Source of the DNA: Ligula intestinalis
Lineage: Eukaryota > Platyhelminthes > Cestoda > Diphyllobothriidea > Diphyllobothriidae
Direction of reading: 5' to 3'
DNA: 64,000 nt
Assembly: GCA_036362985.1 (NCBI GenBank)
Contig: JAYGXS010000010.1
Coordinates: 1,966,609 to 2,030,608 of the forward strand
The notes beneath the pieces were generated by a model. It saw only the letters and a program-made list of their open reading frames with translations, was not told the origin of the DNA and did not search any database. The position numbers were made by a program, and so were the translations under genes. Shown piece after piece: positions 46,828-58,215 of the stretch (its first letter is position 1; each line of letters begins with the position of its first letter).

Positions 46828-47856
46828 ATGTCTAATACCGTTATGGCAGCCATTTCCCTCGAACCCTCCTCCTTAGAGGACGTACTGCCCTCATCAGCTG
46901 CAGTGGGTGTTATCGCTCGTAAACGGTTACACGACCTCCTGGAATCCTTTCCCGTGCTTTTTTCGTGGTTCACCGATTCCTTAGGCCGTACTTATCTCAT
47001 TCAACGTACAGTTGATACCGACGAAGCCAAACCCATTTGGCAATCACCCCACCGTAGTCCCGAATGCTAACGAGCCAAAGTGGATAAGACACTCGATGAG
47101 CTCATACGAGACGAGATTATCAAACTATCCACATCCCCCTGGGCCTCGCCTATCGCCCTAGTCCCCAAAAAAGACGGTTCCCTTCGACTGTGCATCGACT
47201 ACTGACGACTCAACGCTGTAACGGGACGCGCTTCTTTTCCCCTTCCCCGGCTCGATGACACCTTCGAGTCTCTCGGTAACGCTTGTTGGTTTTCCACGCT
47301 CGACCTTAAGTCAGGATACTGGCAGGTCGAGAAACACCCCAACGACCGCCCCAAAACCGCTTTCATCGTCCCTCAAGGTCTTTTTGAATTCCAGACCCTC
47401 CCTTTTGGCCTATGCAATGCGGCCGCTACCTTCCAACGACTGATGTTTCACGTTCTCCGGCAACTTAAACCATCCAGATGCCTCGTCTACCTAGACGACA
47501 TCGTAGTCTTCGGAGACTCTGTGCAACAACATAACGCCAACCGACGCCTAGTGTTGGAAGCTCTACACGATGCCGGCCTTAACCTCAACCCTAAAAAGTG
47601 TGTTTTCCTAAGCTCCGAAGTACATCTCCTAGGAGACCCCATCTGCCCCGAACACATTGCACCACTCCCCGATCACGTGCATCTCATCCGCTCCTGGCCA
47701 ACACCTTCCAATCAGACAGAAGTACGCAGTTTTCTTGGATTAGCGTCGTACTGCCGACGTTTCATCCGCCACTTTGCGTATATAGCCGGCCTTTTATATA
47801 AATTAACAGAGAAAAATCGGCCGTTTCACTTGTCCGTTGAATGCGACACCGCCTAA
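46828..47856 (+). pseudogene. pol: Reverse transcriptase domain of pol (Ty3/gypsy)
   Basis: A single frame is interrupted by TAA at 47068-47070 and TGA at 47203-47205. Blocks in order are PWASPIALVPKKDGSLRLCI, ASFPLPRLDDTFESLG, FSTLDLKSGYWQVE, LFEFQTLPFGLCNAAATFQR, the catalytic YLDDIVVFGD (intact, about 47490) and NPKKCVFLSSEVHLLG. RSFLGLASYCRRFI of the connection domain follows. The block order is characteristic of Ty3/gypsy RT. Confidence 0.93.
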
Positions 47857-48330
47857 AACGACCTCTGTAACGCGCTCTGTTCGGCTCCCATCTTGACTAT
47901 CCCCATTATGCCAATTCCCCACCATTCATCCTCGACACTGACGCCAGTAAGTCCGCTATCAGCGCCGTTCTCTCGCAGGCCGATGCCGACCGGGTTGAAC
48001 ACCCCATCTGCTTCGCCAGTAAAACTCTTTCCGTCTGAACGGAATTACTGCGTTTACCGTAGGGAACCCCTCGCGGTCGTTACCGTTTTCCGTCAATTCA
48101 AACACCTACTAATAGGTAAGAAATTCATCCTTCGTACCGACCACCGGGCCTTAAAATGGCTGGATTCCTCTTAAGACCCTATGGATCAACTTGCTCGTTG
48201 GCAAGTGTTCCTGCAAGACTTCCACTATGAATGCATTTACCGCCCCGGCCACGATCACGGTAATGCCGACGTTCTCTCCCGAGTAACCCCCACCCCCGAA
48301 ACCGATGACTCTCACCCCCATGAATACGTT
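47857..48330 (+). pseudogene. pol: RNase H domain of pol
   Basis: Two frame shifts are needed to read PPFILDTDASKSAISAVLSQ (about 47920-47985), ERNYCVYRREPLAVV and FILRTDHRALKWL (about 48040-48170). After a stop comes QLARWQVFLQDFHYECIYRP with DHGNADVLSR. These are the typical gypsy RNase H and linker motifs. Confidence 0.88.
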
Positions 48331-49632
48331 AATGCCCTAGTGATTTCCAAGCCCAACCGTCTCGCATGGTCATCCGCCCAACGCACCGACCCGGATACCT
48401 CCATCATTTATCGCCATTTGGCCGAGGGCCGAACCAAACCCCAAGAACAGGACATGCGTGGTTCCAGCTCAAACGCACGCCTCCTCCTACACAAGTGGCC
48501 ACACCTACTGATTCAGGATGACATAATGTTTCATAGTGACCCCGATTCGCAACGATTGCGCCCCGTCGTTCCCGGTTGCCTAGTCGACCCCGTACTCACC
48601 GACGTCCACAAAGATCTAGGGCACTGTGGACAGCGCCAAACTGAGTCTGCCATCCTTTCCCGTTTCTGGTGGCCACAGCTCCGATCGTCCATTATTCTGT
48701 TCTGTCAAGGCTGCCCCATCTGCGCTTAGTACAAATCCCCCAACCCCCCACCACGAGCTCCGATACAACTTATGACAGTCTTTTTCCCAGGAGAACGTGT
48801 TGGGCTTGACATCGTGGGCCCCCCACCCATTTCCTTTCGAGGGTACGTGTGCATACTCGTCATGGTGGATTACTTTACCAAATGGGTAGAAGCCGTGCCT
48901 TTGAACAACAAGAAGGCCTCTTCGGTGGCCAATGCAGTCACCCGCAGATGGATCAGTCGTTGGGGCTCCCTACCTCCTTCCATTCGGATTGCGGCAGCAA
49001 CTTCGACTCCCAACTTTTCAGGGACATCTGCAAAGTCCTTGACGTTTGCAAGACCCGCACGACGCTCTATCACCCTGAAGGCAACGGCCTCGTCCAGCGC
49101 ACTAACCGCACACTAAAAAAAACCCTCCACGCCTTCTTCTATGGTAACCACCCCCGCTACTGGGACGTACAACTCCCTTTATGCCTACAAGCTTAACGTA
49201 GTTCAACCCATTCGTCGACCGGATTCACACCCCATTACCTGTGGACCGGACGGGAAATCCGACTTAAATCCTTCCTTCGCCTTCCCCTTATGATAGCCGG
49301 TTTCAAGAGACTATCCGCAACACCCACAATATCGCACGTCGCACGCTCGGTACAGCCGCTCAACGCCAAAAGGAGTTCTTTGACTGACGCCTCTCCGGCA
49401 CCCGTTCCAAGTCGGTGACCCTGTCATGTACCGCCGCTGTTCCCGCTCTCCTGGCACCCCCGCTAAGTTCCAATATTCATGGGTCGGCCCTTTCACGGTG
49501 ATAGCTATCAAATTCCCTACCACGCTCCGCCTTTGCGAGACTGAACATCCCTCGTGCCCACCCTTCACTGCCCCTTTTGACAAGCTTAAGCACTACCACG
49601 GGCCACTTCCCCATGTACCCCTGATCGATTAA
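48331..49632 (+). pseudogene. pol: Integrase domain of pol
   Basis: The zinc-binding part has VHKDLGHCGQRQTESAILSR and CQGCPICA, followed by a stop (48727-48729). The core has GLDIVGPP (first Asp), then a frameshift near 48965, SDCGSNFDSQ (second Asp) and LYHPEGNGLVQRTNR (Glu). Further lesions follow. The end holds the GPY/F-like block KFQYSWVGPFTVIAIKF (49465-49515). The DDE residues are individually present but not in one frame. Confidence 0.88.
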
Positions 49633-49740
49633 CCATAGTTCCAGCCGACCAAGTCCCCCCGTAGCCCTAGAAGTTACTGTAGCTTCCCCCATAGTCGACA
49701 CCAGCACTGAGGACAGTGCTACCCCTTAGGAGGGGAGCCG

Positions 49741-49851
49741 TGTAGCGACCCTAACTGAGCCGTGTGTGTTTTCTTGGGCTAACCCCCGCTTCAATTTTTC
49801 AGAGTTCAACGCGTGCTCCCGGCGCCATCTTCGACCCGGATAAGACAAATC
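49741..49851 (+). repeat. 3' LTR, truncated
   Basis: It begins TGTAGCGACCCTAACTGAGC. Differences from the left copy include AACCCCCGCTTC for AAGCCCCGCTC. Homology ends after GGATAAG. Confidence 0.85.
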
Positions 49852-49995
49852 CAATTTACTCCGCGGGGACCTCATACAAACCTACCAAATTGTTAGAGGC
49901 CGAAAGTGCGCCCTAGAATTTGATGATTTCTTCGAATTGGCTTGGACTGATCATCTGCGGGGTCATCCCTTTAAACTACAGAGGTAACCTGGAAA
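49852..49995 (+). mobile_element. LINE C-terminal fragment
   Basis: A short frame encodes LRGDLIQTYQIVRGRKCALE and DDFFELAWTDHLRGHPFKLQ, the C-terminal block of the CR1-like LINEs. It directly truncates the gypsy 3' LTR. Confidence 0.75.
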
Positions 49996-50539
49996 GCCGT
50001 ATGTTTCAAATCTGACCACAATTTTTGGCCTCCGAGGAAATTAGATTTCTTCGCGATTTAGGACTACAGGACGCTCTTGCAGCCCGTTGGGATTGAGAAT
50101 ATACTTCGCTTGCCCAATATCATCTCCCTCAACCACCTTCAGGAGGAATTATCTACGTTCTGCAAAATATTGTACTCTTCGGATTTTGAAAATCGTCGCC
50201 TCTACTGATTTCTCGACTTATAAGTCCATTACTCCATCGTGCATTGCAGATAGAACTTCTATGAAGGCTGAGTCAATCTTCTTACATATAAATTCGCTGT
50301 TTTATCATTTCAAAGTACTCATCTTAGTTTAAGCATTTGGAATTCCAAGAGGAACTTAAATTTTCTCAACATGACAACCCTGCTCAACTTTTGAAGTCTC
50401 TTTCTATCGAAGAAAACTTGTTCTAGTATATTTTCCTCAAATTTAAGGCAATTTCCTTGATCAGGAAATCTATTTTCGCTGATTGTAAAAAAGCTTTGCA
50501 AACATGTTATACTCGACTTCTGGAGATAATAGGGATGTG
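49996..50539. other. No gene recognised
   Basis: Short frames only, without recognisable motifs; possibly the degraded 5' region of LINE C. Confidence 0.4.
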
Positions 50540-50614
50540 CGACCGGAGTTCGAACACAGGACCACTTACATTGAGGACGAACGCGCTAACCATTACATCA
50601 TCACAACACGGTCG
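50540..50614 (-). repeat. tRNA-like sequence
   Basis: On the minus strand CGACCG at the 5' end pairs with CGGTCG at the 3' end. GTAATGGTTAGCG fits an A box and TGTTCGAACTC fits a B box. The anticodon arm does not pair well, so this is more likely a SINE head or tRNA pseudogene than a working tRNA. Confidence 0.5.
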
Positions 50615-50629
50615 AACAGGCGTTCGAAA

Positions 50630-51725
50630 AGTGTCTTAAATTTAGCGCAGACGACGCAAGTAGACCAGCCGGTTTCCGCATGCCAATTAATGGTCCAGAT
50701 GCTAGTCGCCAAATTTAACCGGCTCGAACTAGAAGTCAAAGAGATGAAAGGGCTTATCCACAGGTCTTTTATTCCGGAGGAAACTACACAAAGAGCAACC
50801 CGTAGTAGAATAATGGGTGTTGTGCCTAACATATCCGCAGGAAACAAACAAGTGGTGTCTAAGATACCTGTAAAAAGCAGTCCAGCCTCCTAAAGAGCCA
50901 AAAACTAAGAGCAAGAGGCCACCGGCTACAACACAAGAAGGTCACCTTGGTACGAAAGAGAATCCTTTGGGCTCTTCCAATAAGCAAATATCAGATCAAA
51001 AGGTAGTCCCAGCCCAAGTTAAGGAGACCTGCACTCCGGTAGTGTCGGATCCCTCTCAGCGGTCCCCGGATAAAGGCCCCGCTGACCGTGCACAGAGCGT
51101 TACTAGTCCGGATGTCCCAGCAGACATTCCCATTTTGCGAGGCCCATATGAGGATTCTGAGTTGTCGGATGATAACCGAAAGCCCGCAATCAATCAACCA
51201 TTTGAGGATTCTGAGTCGTCGGAGGATAACCGAAAACCCACAATCAATAGCAGCGGCCCTGACAAGGACAACTGCATCATAATACAGGGACTACCCGAGT
51301 CCTCTGCCGAAACATCCAGTGAAAGTTGCGAGGCTGACAAAGGCTTATTCCAAGAGCTCCTAAACGAGCTGTTGCAACCATCTGAGGAGATCTTTTATCA
51401 AAAGATATTTCGTCTTGGAATTCGCCCAAACTCAACTCAGCAGACTAGACCACGACCACTAAAGATCGTTCTTACCAGCGACACAGAAGCAAAACTTTTA
51501 CTTTCAAGACGTTTTCGATTGAAGTACTCTAGAAAGGATGTGTTTTTTCAGCCGGATTACTCTCCTGCCGACAGGATGAAACGTCGCATGCTAGTTCTCG
51601 AATTAAGGAAACGCAGAATCAAAGGAGAAGCGAATCTCGTGATCTTCAAGGACCAGATAGTCGAAAGAAATTCTGCCCCCTCATGGACCAAACCGATTCG
51701 CATGACCTCGCAGCTACTCCAGTAG
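50630..51725 (+). pseudogene. ORF1 protein of LINE C
   Basis: A frameshift near 50885 separates the N-terminal part (QLMVQMLVAKFNRLELEVKE, coiled-coil-like, about 50689-50750) from the main frame that stops at 51723-51725. The middle is rich in Ser, Pro and Asp. It holds two copies of a 54-bp unit (51151-51258) encoding EDSELSDDNRKPAIN and EDSESSEDNRKPTIN. The C-terminal part, CIIIQGLPESS and KIVLTSDTEAKLLLSRRFRL, resembles the RNA-recognition-like domain of LINE ORF1 proteins, which bind the element RNA. No zinc knuckle is seen. Confidence 0.7.
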
Positions 51726-51771
51726 CCTGCGTTGGGGCTACAAATGGACCAAGAATTCACAATTTACATTT

Positions 51772-52399
51772 ATGTATACCAATGCGCAAAGGGATGAACT
51801 AAGGATCAACGTATCCGACCTCCTTCCCGATGTTATTTCGAGAACAGAAACATGGTTGTCAGACCAGATTGACAATCGCGAGATTGGAATCCCCAGCTTT
51901 CAACTGTTCCGGAAAGACAGAGACAACCGAAGAGGCGGAGGCGTAGCAACCTTCGTTAGGAACGGTTTGTATGTTTCTGAAAAAACGGCGAATCTCTCTT
52001 GCGAAGAAGCGGTATGGTTACCTGTAAGAGCAACGGATTCCCAAAGCCTTGATATCTTAACTGTCTACCGACCCCCGAGGAACAATCCTGAGGCCGAAGC
52101 CCTATTTTTGGATGAACTTAAAACCCTCGCTACGCGACCAAATACCCTTATTTTTGGGGACTTCAACGCTCCTACCATCAACTGGAGCTCCTCCACAACT
52201 GATTGCCCTGAATCGGCATTCGACCACCAGCTCCTGACTATAACCCAATCCCTACTTCTCACCCAGCAAGTCACATTTCCCACTAGAATTCGTGAAGGCC
52301 AGCAGATGAACTGACTCGGCCTTGTGCTCAATAAGTTGCTCAGCAATATCGACATTGTTAATTGCTTACCCCCACTAGGCCAAAGTGACCATGTAGTTC
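51772..52399 (+). pseudogene. APE-type endonuclease domain of LINE C ORF2
   Basis: YTNAQRDELR, TETWLSDQIDNREIG, RRGGGVATFVRNGL, TLIFGDFNAPTINWSS (catalytic GDFN), TFPTRIREGQQMN and, after a TGA at 52312-52314, GQSDHVVL (catalytic SDH, about 52379-52399) match the apurinic-type endonucleases of LINEs. The enzyme nicks target DNA for target-primed reverse transcription. The domain is severed right after SDHVV by the nested gypsy element. The flank resumes at 53178. Confidence 0.88.
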
Positions 52400-52641
52400 T
52401 GTGGTAAGAGTACTTGTCTGACTCTGCAGAATACAGTCTAACACTATATATACGGTCAACGTAATAGAGAAGACAAACAATGTATGGTATGTAAGATAAT
52501 AAGGAAAAGGCTTACAACCGTAATAGTCAGAAACACGAGGCTAAACTTGTACCGGTGTTGTCAGTTCATTCAAAGTCCAGGGAGGTAAGAGTTCAAGGAG
52601 ACGAGAATGTTTAAGGTCACAAATAGTCGAGGACCACCACA
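52400..52641 (-). repeat. Complete 242-bp LTR
   Basis: The plus strand starts TGTGGTAAGAG and ends GGACCACCACA, so both ends have the TG...CA form and pair over TGTGGT/ACCACA. The element-side flank contains a polypurine tract, GGTGGGGGGTAC on the minus strand. Stretch 52584-52634 is repeated at 53120-53170. Confidence 0.88.
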
Positions 52642-53177
52642 GTACCCCCCACCTACACCGAAGGCGGTGTAAAGAAACGATGCCGAAGGAAAATATAAAC
52701 GTTTTGAAAATGGTGAGATACAAGCCGGTCAGGAAAGTGAACGTGGCGTCCACTGCGGGTAATGTATGCAGGAGGCGCTGGGCAAAAGTGGCTTGTAACT
52801 AGAATGCTGGAGGGGATGGAGGGAGGAGTAACTGTCGATGGCAGTGGAGATGTGGGAAGAGGGAACAAACGGGATGGAGGAATTGAGGGTTGGGGAGCAT
52901 GGGAAGTAGAAGCAGAGGGCTCGTCCAGCGGAATGTCCGGTACAGCGGCTTTGAGGCGGTCCACGCTCACGACCTCCTCTCGTGTTCCGCAAAGGATGCG
53001 GAAGGTCTTATCCCCGCGAGAGATAACCCGGAACGGGCCGTCATAGGGAGTTTTCAGTGGTCTGCGAATCCGATCACATCGTAAAAAAACGTGAAAACAT
53101 GTCGCCAAGTCTTTTTCGAGGTAAGAGTTCAAGGAGACGAGAATGTTTAAGGTCACAAATAGTCGAGGACAGCCACA
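52400..53177 (-). mobile_element. Nested, internally deleted Ty3/gypsy element
   Basis: A complete LTR lies at 52400-52641 and a 58-bp LTR piece at 53120-53177. Between them is only the integrase C-terminus and the tail of pol. GTTC occurs at 52396-52399 and again at 53178-53181, a 4-bp target duplication that proves the boundaries. Removing the insert rejoins the host LINE reading frame in the endonuclease region. The minus frame reads HVFLRCDRIRRPLKTPYDGP, FRVISRGDKTFRI and EEVVSVDRLKAA, then a Pro/Ser-rich end with ITRSGRHVHFPDRL. Relative of the fragment at 39930-40335. Confidence 0.92.
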
Positions 53178-54282
53178 GTTCTCATGTGGGAATACAGTTT
53201 ATTCTCTTTGCCTGCCGAACCACAAGACCTCCGTCCTAATATTTGGCGTGGTGATTTCTAGCATATGAAACATGATCACAGTTTCATAGACTGGGCATCC
53301 ACACTCTCCGACAACGTTGAAGAAGCTTGTGAACAGTTCAAAGGGATAGTCCATAACCTCATCTCTAGCCACTGCCCTATCACTTGCCGAAAACTTACGA
53401 ACAGGCCTCGCTGGCTGAATCCATCCTTAAAAACCGAAGTTAACAAGAAGGGAAAACTGTTTACCGAATTGAGAGGTCACCTGAATCTCTTAATAGGTAC
53501 AAAATGCAGAGGAATCAGGTCAAAAGTCTCATTGTCAGAGCTCGACAGTAGTTCAAAGAGGATCTCTTAAACCGAGCCATGGTTAACCCCAAAGTCCTGT
53601 ACAGTTATATAAGACAGAGCACGCGGAATAAGAATCCTATCCCCCTACTGCGAACTGCCGAAGGTGCCGAAATCTCAGAGAACAAGGATAAAGCTGACCA
53701 TCTCTCTCAGTTCTTCCGGTCCGTCGAGATGACTGAACCCGGTTTTCTATCCAACACTTATGAAGACACTTTGATCCCATCTATTGATACAGTCCTCTTA
53801 ACCGAAGATGTAGTAAGGAATGAGCTTCTTAATTTGAAAGAATCGACCTCCCCAGGCCCCGATGCAATCCCGGCCAAGCTGTTGAAGGAGCTAGCTTCTG
53901 AAATGGCCAAGCCGCTAGCCCAAATCTTCCAGGCGTCATTTGTTACGGGCTGCTTACCATCTGATTGGAAGACAGCGACGATCATCCCACTTTTCAAGAG
54001 TGGAAGCCGAGCGTCCGCAAATAACTACAGGCCGGTGAGCCTTACCTCCATTTGTTGCAAAACCATGGACAAAATCATTAAGAAGGCGCTGATGCAGTTC
54101 CTCGAGCAGAATCACCTACTTTCCGATGCCCAACACGGTTTTCGCAGTGGTAGGTCCTGTCTTACCAATCTGCTATTCTCACTTGATAGCTGGACCAAAG
54201 CACGTGACGAAGGCAAAACGGTGCATGCGATCTACATTGACTTCAAAAAGGCGTTCGATACCGTCCCTCATCAACGCCTGCT
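53178..54282 (+). pseudogene. LINE C ORF2 middle part with N-terminal RT
   Basis: Connector sequence (HDHSFIDWASTLSDNVEEAC at about 53268) leads, through a stop and frameshift near 53568, into the RT frame 53579-54282. Blocks are STSPGPDAIPAKLLKELA, GCLPSDWKTATIIPLFKSGS, NNYRPVSLTSICCKTMDK, LSDAQHGFRSGRSC and YIDFKKAFDTVPHQRLL. The frame is cut by LINE B at 54283. Confidence 0.9.
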
Positions 54283-57230
54283 GCTTAATAATAATAATAT
54301 GTTTATTATGCCAGTTTACAGGCAATTGTAAAGAGTTGGTAATGCACTTCTTGGGCGCCTTCCAACACCTCGAAGACCGGAAAAAACCTAAAACAAACTC
54401 CCTATGTTGCAGCCAGTATTGGTTTTGTTTCAGGTTTTTTGTTTTGTCAATACTGGTCGAGATAGGGAGTTTGTCTCAAGTGAAAAAAACCTGCCTTCAA
54501 AGGTATGATACAAACGGAATAAATGTACAGTTGTAAGCTGAGTTGACTCATCAGCAGGAGAACTGTTTCATATCGTTTAAAAACATTAGTTCCAGACGGA
54601 GAGGGTTGGCACAAGAACACAGTGTTCTCAGTCTTCCTTCAATGGTTGTCGGCAAAAGTTGCGCGCTATCGGCTGAAAGGTTAGCAGACTGCGGGCTGCT
54701 GCTTCAGCCGCATTAGTCTTCAGCAGTGAAGCCTGGCGGGGTTCAAAGTCCACGAACGCCATCAGAGTGAAAGAGAGATTCCACCGAGTCAGCACCCAAA
54801 ATTCGTGAAAGTTGTCCTGAATGTAGAAAACTAGTTATAGTGCTCTTAAACATAGGGTAGTTTTGCTGGGTTTTTATACTTTTGGGCAGCTTATTCCAGA
54901 TTGATATGGCATTTACTGAAAAGAATTGCCGGTACTTAACTGTGCGTGCCATAGGAAGAAATAAAAATACGTCTCGATGACTGGCGCGTCGAGAGTGCTC
55001 AAGCTGCCTTATTGTACTAAGAGGATTAAAGGTTTGACCATTCAAAAGTTTAAACAGTAAAAATAGACCCTTCTGCAATCGACGAAGCCATAGGGGATCC
55101 AGCTTTATAAGTTTGCACCTTTGTTGGTAGGTTAAGTTACGGTGTTCTGTAGTGAAAACTCTTCTAGTGAAGAAGTGCTGCACCGATTCTATTTTCTTCC
55201 GTTCACTAGTGCGCAGAAGACTGAATAAGGGTGAGCAGTATTCAAGACTAGGTCTCACGTACATATTATAAAGGCTAGTTCTAACCTTGATAGTCTTAAA
55301 ATTTCTAAGGATAAATCCGGTGGTTCGGCGTGCTTTCGAGACTATCAGGGCACAGTGCTCTGACAAATTGAGACTATTAGAGTATGATATGCCCAAATCC
55401 TTGATAACTCCTGGGACATTTAGTTCGTGGCCGTCAATGCTTAATTCCGGTTGATGATCGTCGCCAACAACCATAACGGAACATTTGTGCCATCAAAGGG
55501 TGAGGCGCCATGTGCTACACCACTGGGCGAAGGCCTGAAGATCCTTTTTTATCAGCTCGAGCACAATGTTGCGATCTGCCGGTTTATATCGATAAGCGAC
55601 TTTTAGATCATCAGCGTACATGAAGGGTCTGCCATACTGAAAACAATCTGAAACGTCGTTGACAAACAGGCAAAATAGGAGCGGACCCAGTACACTACCC
55701 TGTATAACTCCACTCCTCACATGCGTGGGGTTGGAGATAACATTCGAAATTTTTACTCGTTGTGTGCGAGCATCCAAATAGGAAGATATGAAGTTCAGAG
55801 GCTTGCTACCTATGCCGAAGGAGGCCAGTTTCAGAAGGAGGAGGTTATGATCGACCCGATCAAAGGCATTAGTAAAATCAAAATAGACGCTATAAGTGGC
55901 AAAACCGCTGTCTCTAGATTGCAGCACATAATCAAAGAAAGAGAGCTGACAGGTGTCACAAGATCGTTTCTCGAGAAAGCCATGTTGTTCTCTGTCAAGT
56001 GACGCATCATCTTTTCTTTGATTAAGGTCTCCAAGATCTTCGATGGTGCGGGAAGTGTATTTATTGGCCTAAAGTTGTCGAATGATGTCGATCGGCCATG
56101 CTTGCGAATAGGCATTATTTGCGATTCCTTCCACAACGAAGGAAAGGTTTCGCTCTCAAGGGTAAGATTAAATACCTCACAAAGAATAGACGGAAAGATA
56201 TCATTCGCTTCAGCTTTTAGAAGGCTAACTGGGACGCCATCTGTTCCTGGACTATAGGATTGGCGATAACGACGAATGGCTACAGTCACATCCCAGACGG
56301 TAAAACTTATGGTTTCGAGTATGGCACCCGTCCAAGCCTGGATAACCGGAGGTGCAGCGAACGAGCTTTCACTAAAAGTTTTGGATAGGAACACATTGAA
56401 GCTATCGGCGGTCAACTTAGCGTCAGCTATGGGGTTTCCTAAAGCATCTTGAAGTATGGGGTGTTGCGTTTTCGTCTGCGCTTTTACTGTACGCGAAAAG
56501 AGCTTCGCAACATTAAGGGAAGGGTTTTCAGCGAAATGAGCCTCATCGGCTATCTGCTTTTCTTCGGAGAGCTTCTTAGCCTGCTCAAAGATCAGTGTGA
56601 TCAAGGGCAGAACGGAAGTGTCGTCCTGCCGATGCAAACGACGAGAGAGTTTACGCAGCCTACGACGGAAAGACAGAGGAAGGTACACTTCATCCTTGAC
56701 ATGTATTACTTTCTTACGGGGGACAAAGTGGAGGATGAGTGGATCCAACACTTTGTACAGTGCATCGGTACGAACATTTACATCCAAACATTGGAAAAAT
56801 TCAGACCAGTCGAGAGCGTTTAGATGTGCCAGTAGGTCAGCCGTGTTTGCTGATCGGAAGTCATGATAAAAACTATACTTTTGGGAAAATGTTTCATCCG
56901 CCTCCAGTTCTAGTTCACTAACAACTGTAAGATGGTCTGAACTCCCAAGTGCGTCTAAGGATGATACTGAAAGTGGTTCGCATCCCCTACAAAAAATTAG
57001 GTCGAGTATGTTTGCTCCTCGAGTGGGAAAATCGACTACCTGATCCCACATGCCGATATCTATTGCCTCAAGTAAGTTCTCGAACTTTGAAGGACCGGAT
57101 GGTGGAAACCATTGCACGTCAGGAAGGTTAAAATCGCCTGCAATCAAGCAATACTTAAGATTCAAGTCAGCTGCGGCATGAAATGCCTTAAGCTGCGCAG
57201 TGCAGGCGTTGCGGGAACCTCCTCCTATGG
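54283..57230 (-). mobile_element. LINE B: 5'-truncated LINE nested in LINE C
   Basis: Close relative of LINE A in opposite orientation. The minus frame from 57165 begins inside the endonuclease (LIAGDFNLPDVQWF) and continues via SSDHLTVVSE into RT. A 19-bp deletion around 55985-55990, between short CAA repeats, shifts the frame. The next frame, 55493-55927, holds YFDFTNAFDRVDH, GVIQGSVLGPLLF and the intact YADDLKVAYR (about 55610). A single TGA (55493-55495) precedes the remaining C-terminal frame 54743-55474. The 3' UTR has the conserved hairpin (54391-54475) and an ATT-type tail at 54283-54298. It lies inside the LINE C RT, replacing roughly a dozen codons there. Confidence 0.92.
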
Positions 57231-58215
57231 ATCCAACACTTTTTCACAGGCAAGGTCACAAGGAGTCCAAGTCGGTCGCCAGCAGTCCTTGGGTTTACCT
57301 GTGGTGAGTGGCGTCCCACAGGGCTCAGTTTTAGGTCCCGTATTGTTCCTCGTTTTCATCAACGACTGTGTCAGTGATCTAGACTGTGAAGTCACCTTGT
57401 TCGCCGAAGACATCAAACTGTGGAAAGTTGTCCAAAGTACGGCAGACGAAAACCATCTACAAGCCAACTTGAGCAGATTGGAGGACTGGTCAAAGCTTTG
57501 GCTAATGCCTTTCAATGTTAGTAAATGTAACTTTTTTTTTCAAATCGGCAGTTGTAGAGCATCCTGCACGAAAGTCTATTCTTTAAATGGTACTCCACTG
57601 CAACAAGTTGAGAGTCAGAAGGACTTGGGTGTGTGGATAACTTCTTTACTCAAACCAACGCTGAACTGTACGAAAACGGCGAATTCGGCCAGATCTATGT
57701 TACAGCTGATTAGACGAGCCTTTATGGGGTTTGAAAAAGGCAGCTTTTCCAAAATCTTTGGAAGCTTCATTCGGCCACACCTGGAGTTCGCTATACAGGC
57801 ATGAAGACCATGGACTGTCAAAGATTGAAGTGTCTTAGAGAAGGTCCAGAGGCGAGCGACAAAGATGGTCAAAGGTCTAGGAACATTGCCCTATGAAAGT
57901 AGACTGTCTATTCTCGACCTATTTCCCCTTTCCTACAGACAACTCCGAGGGGACCTCATATTAACCTTCCGTATTATGAATAACCTGTATCGTTGTTTCG
58001 TTCCTGGTGATTTCTTTGCCCAGGCTAACACGCCAACTTTGCGCGGGCATTCCCTTAAACTACGCCCGGGCAAAGCAAGGATCGACGGAAGAAAATGTTT
58101 CTTTACCAACAGAGTCGTTTCAGCGTGGAACGCTCTTCCAGAAGAGGTAGTCCTCTCCACTTGTGTCAATGCATTTCAGAGTAGACTGGACATGTATCAA
58201 GCGCAAACGCAGTGA
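57228..58215 (+). pseudogene. LINE C ORF2 C-terminal part
   Basis: After LINE B the RT resumes with WIQHFFTG in one frame and, after a frameshift near 57255, GVPQGSVLGPVLFLVFINDC in the next. The catalytic box is FAEDIKLW (about 57400), so the first Asp of FADD is Glu. DLGVWITSLLKPTLNC, RRAFMGF and SFIRPHLEFAIQA follow, then a stop at 57802-57804. The remainder, LPYESRLSILDLFPLSYRQL and VVSAWNALPEEVVLS, continues to the stop at 58213-58215. Confidence 0.9.

Larger units (their letters stand above)
44910..49851 (+). mobile_element. Ty3/gypsy LTR retrotransposon, decayed
   Basis: The element has the order LTR, gag, protease, RT-RNase H, integrase, LTR. The first about 110 bp after TGTAGCGACCC are shared by the two ends (44910 and 49741). 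The right LTR is cut off at about 49851, where a LINE fragment begins. A purine-rich tract AGGAGGGGAGCCG (49728-49740) precedes the right LTR, as expected for the plus-strand primer. The coding part has many nonsense codons and frameshifts. I see no matching target duplication, because the right end is truncated. Confidence 0.92.

Noticed and set aside
49735..49860. Target-site duplication for the large gypsy element
   Set aside because: The right LTR is truncated by a LINE fragment, so the flanks cannot be compared; AATGG (44905-44909) has no partner.
50540..50614. Functional tRNA gene
   Set aside because: The anticodon arm does not fold and no clear anticodon can be assigned; kept only as tRNA-like.
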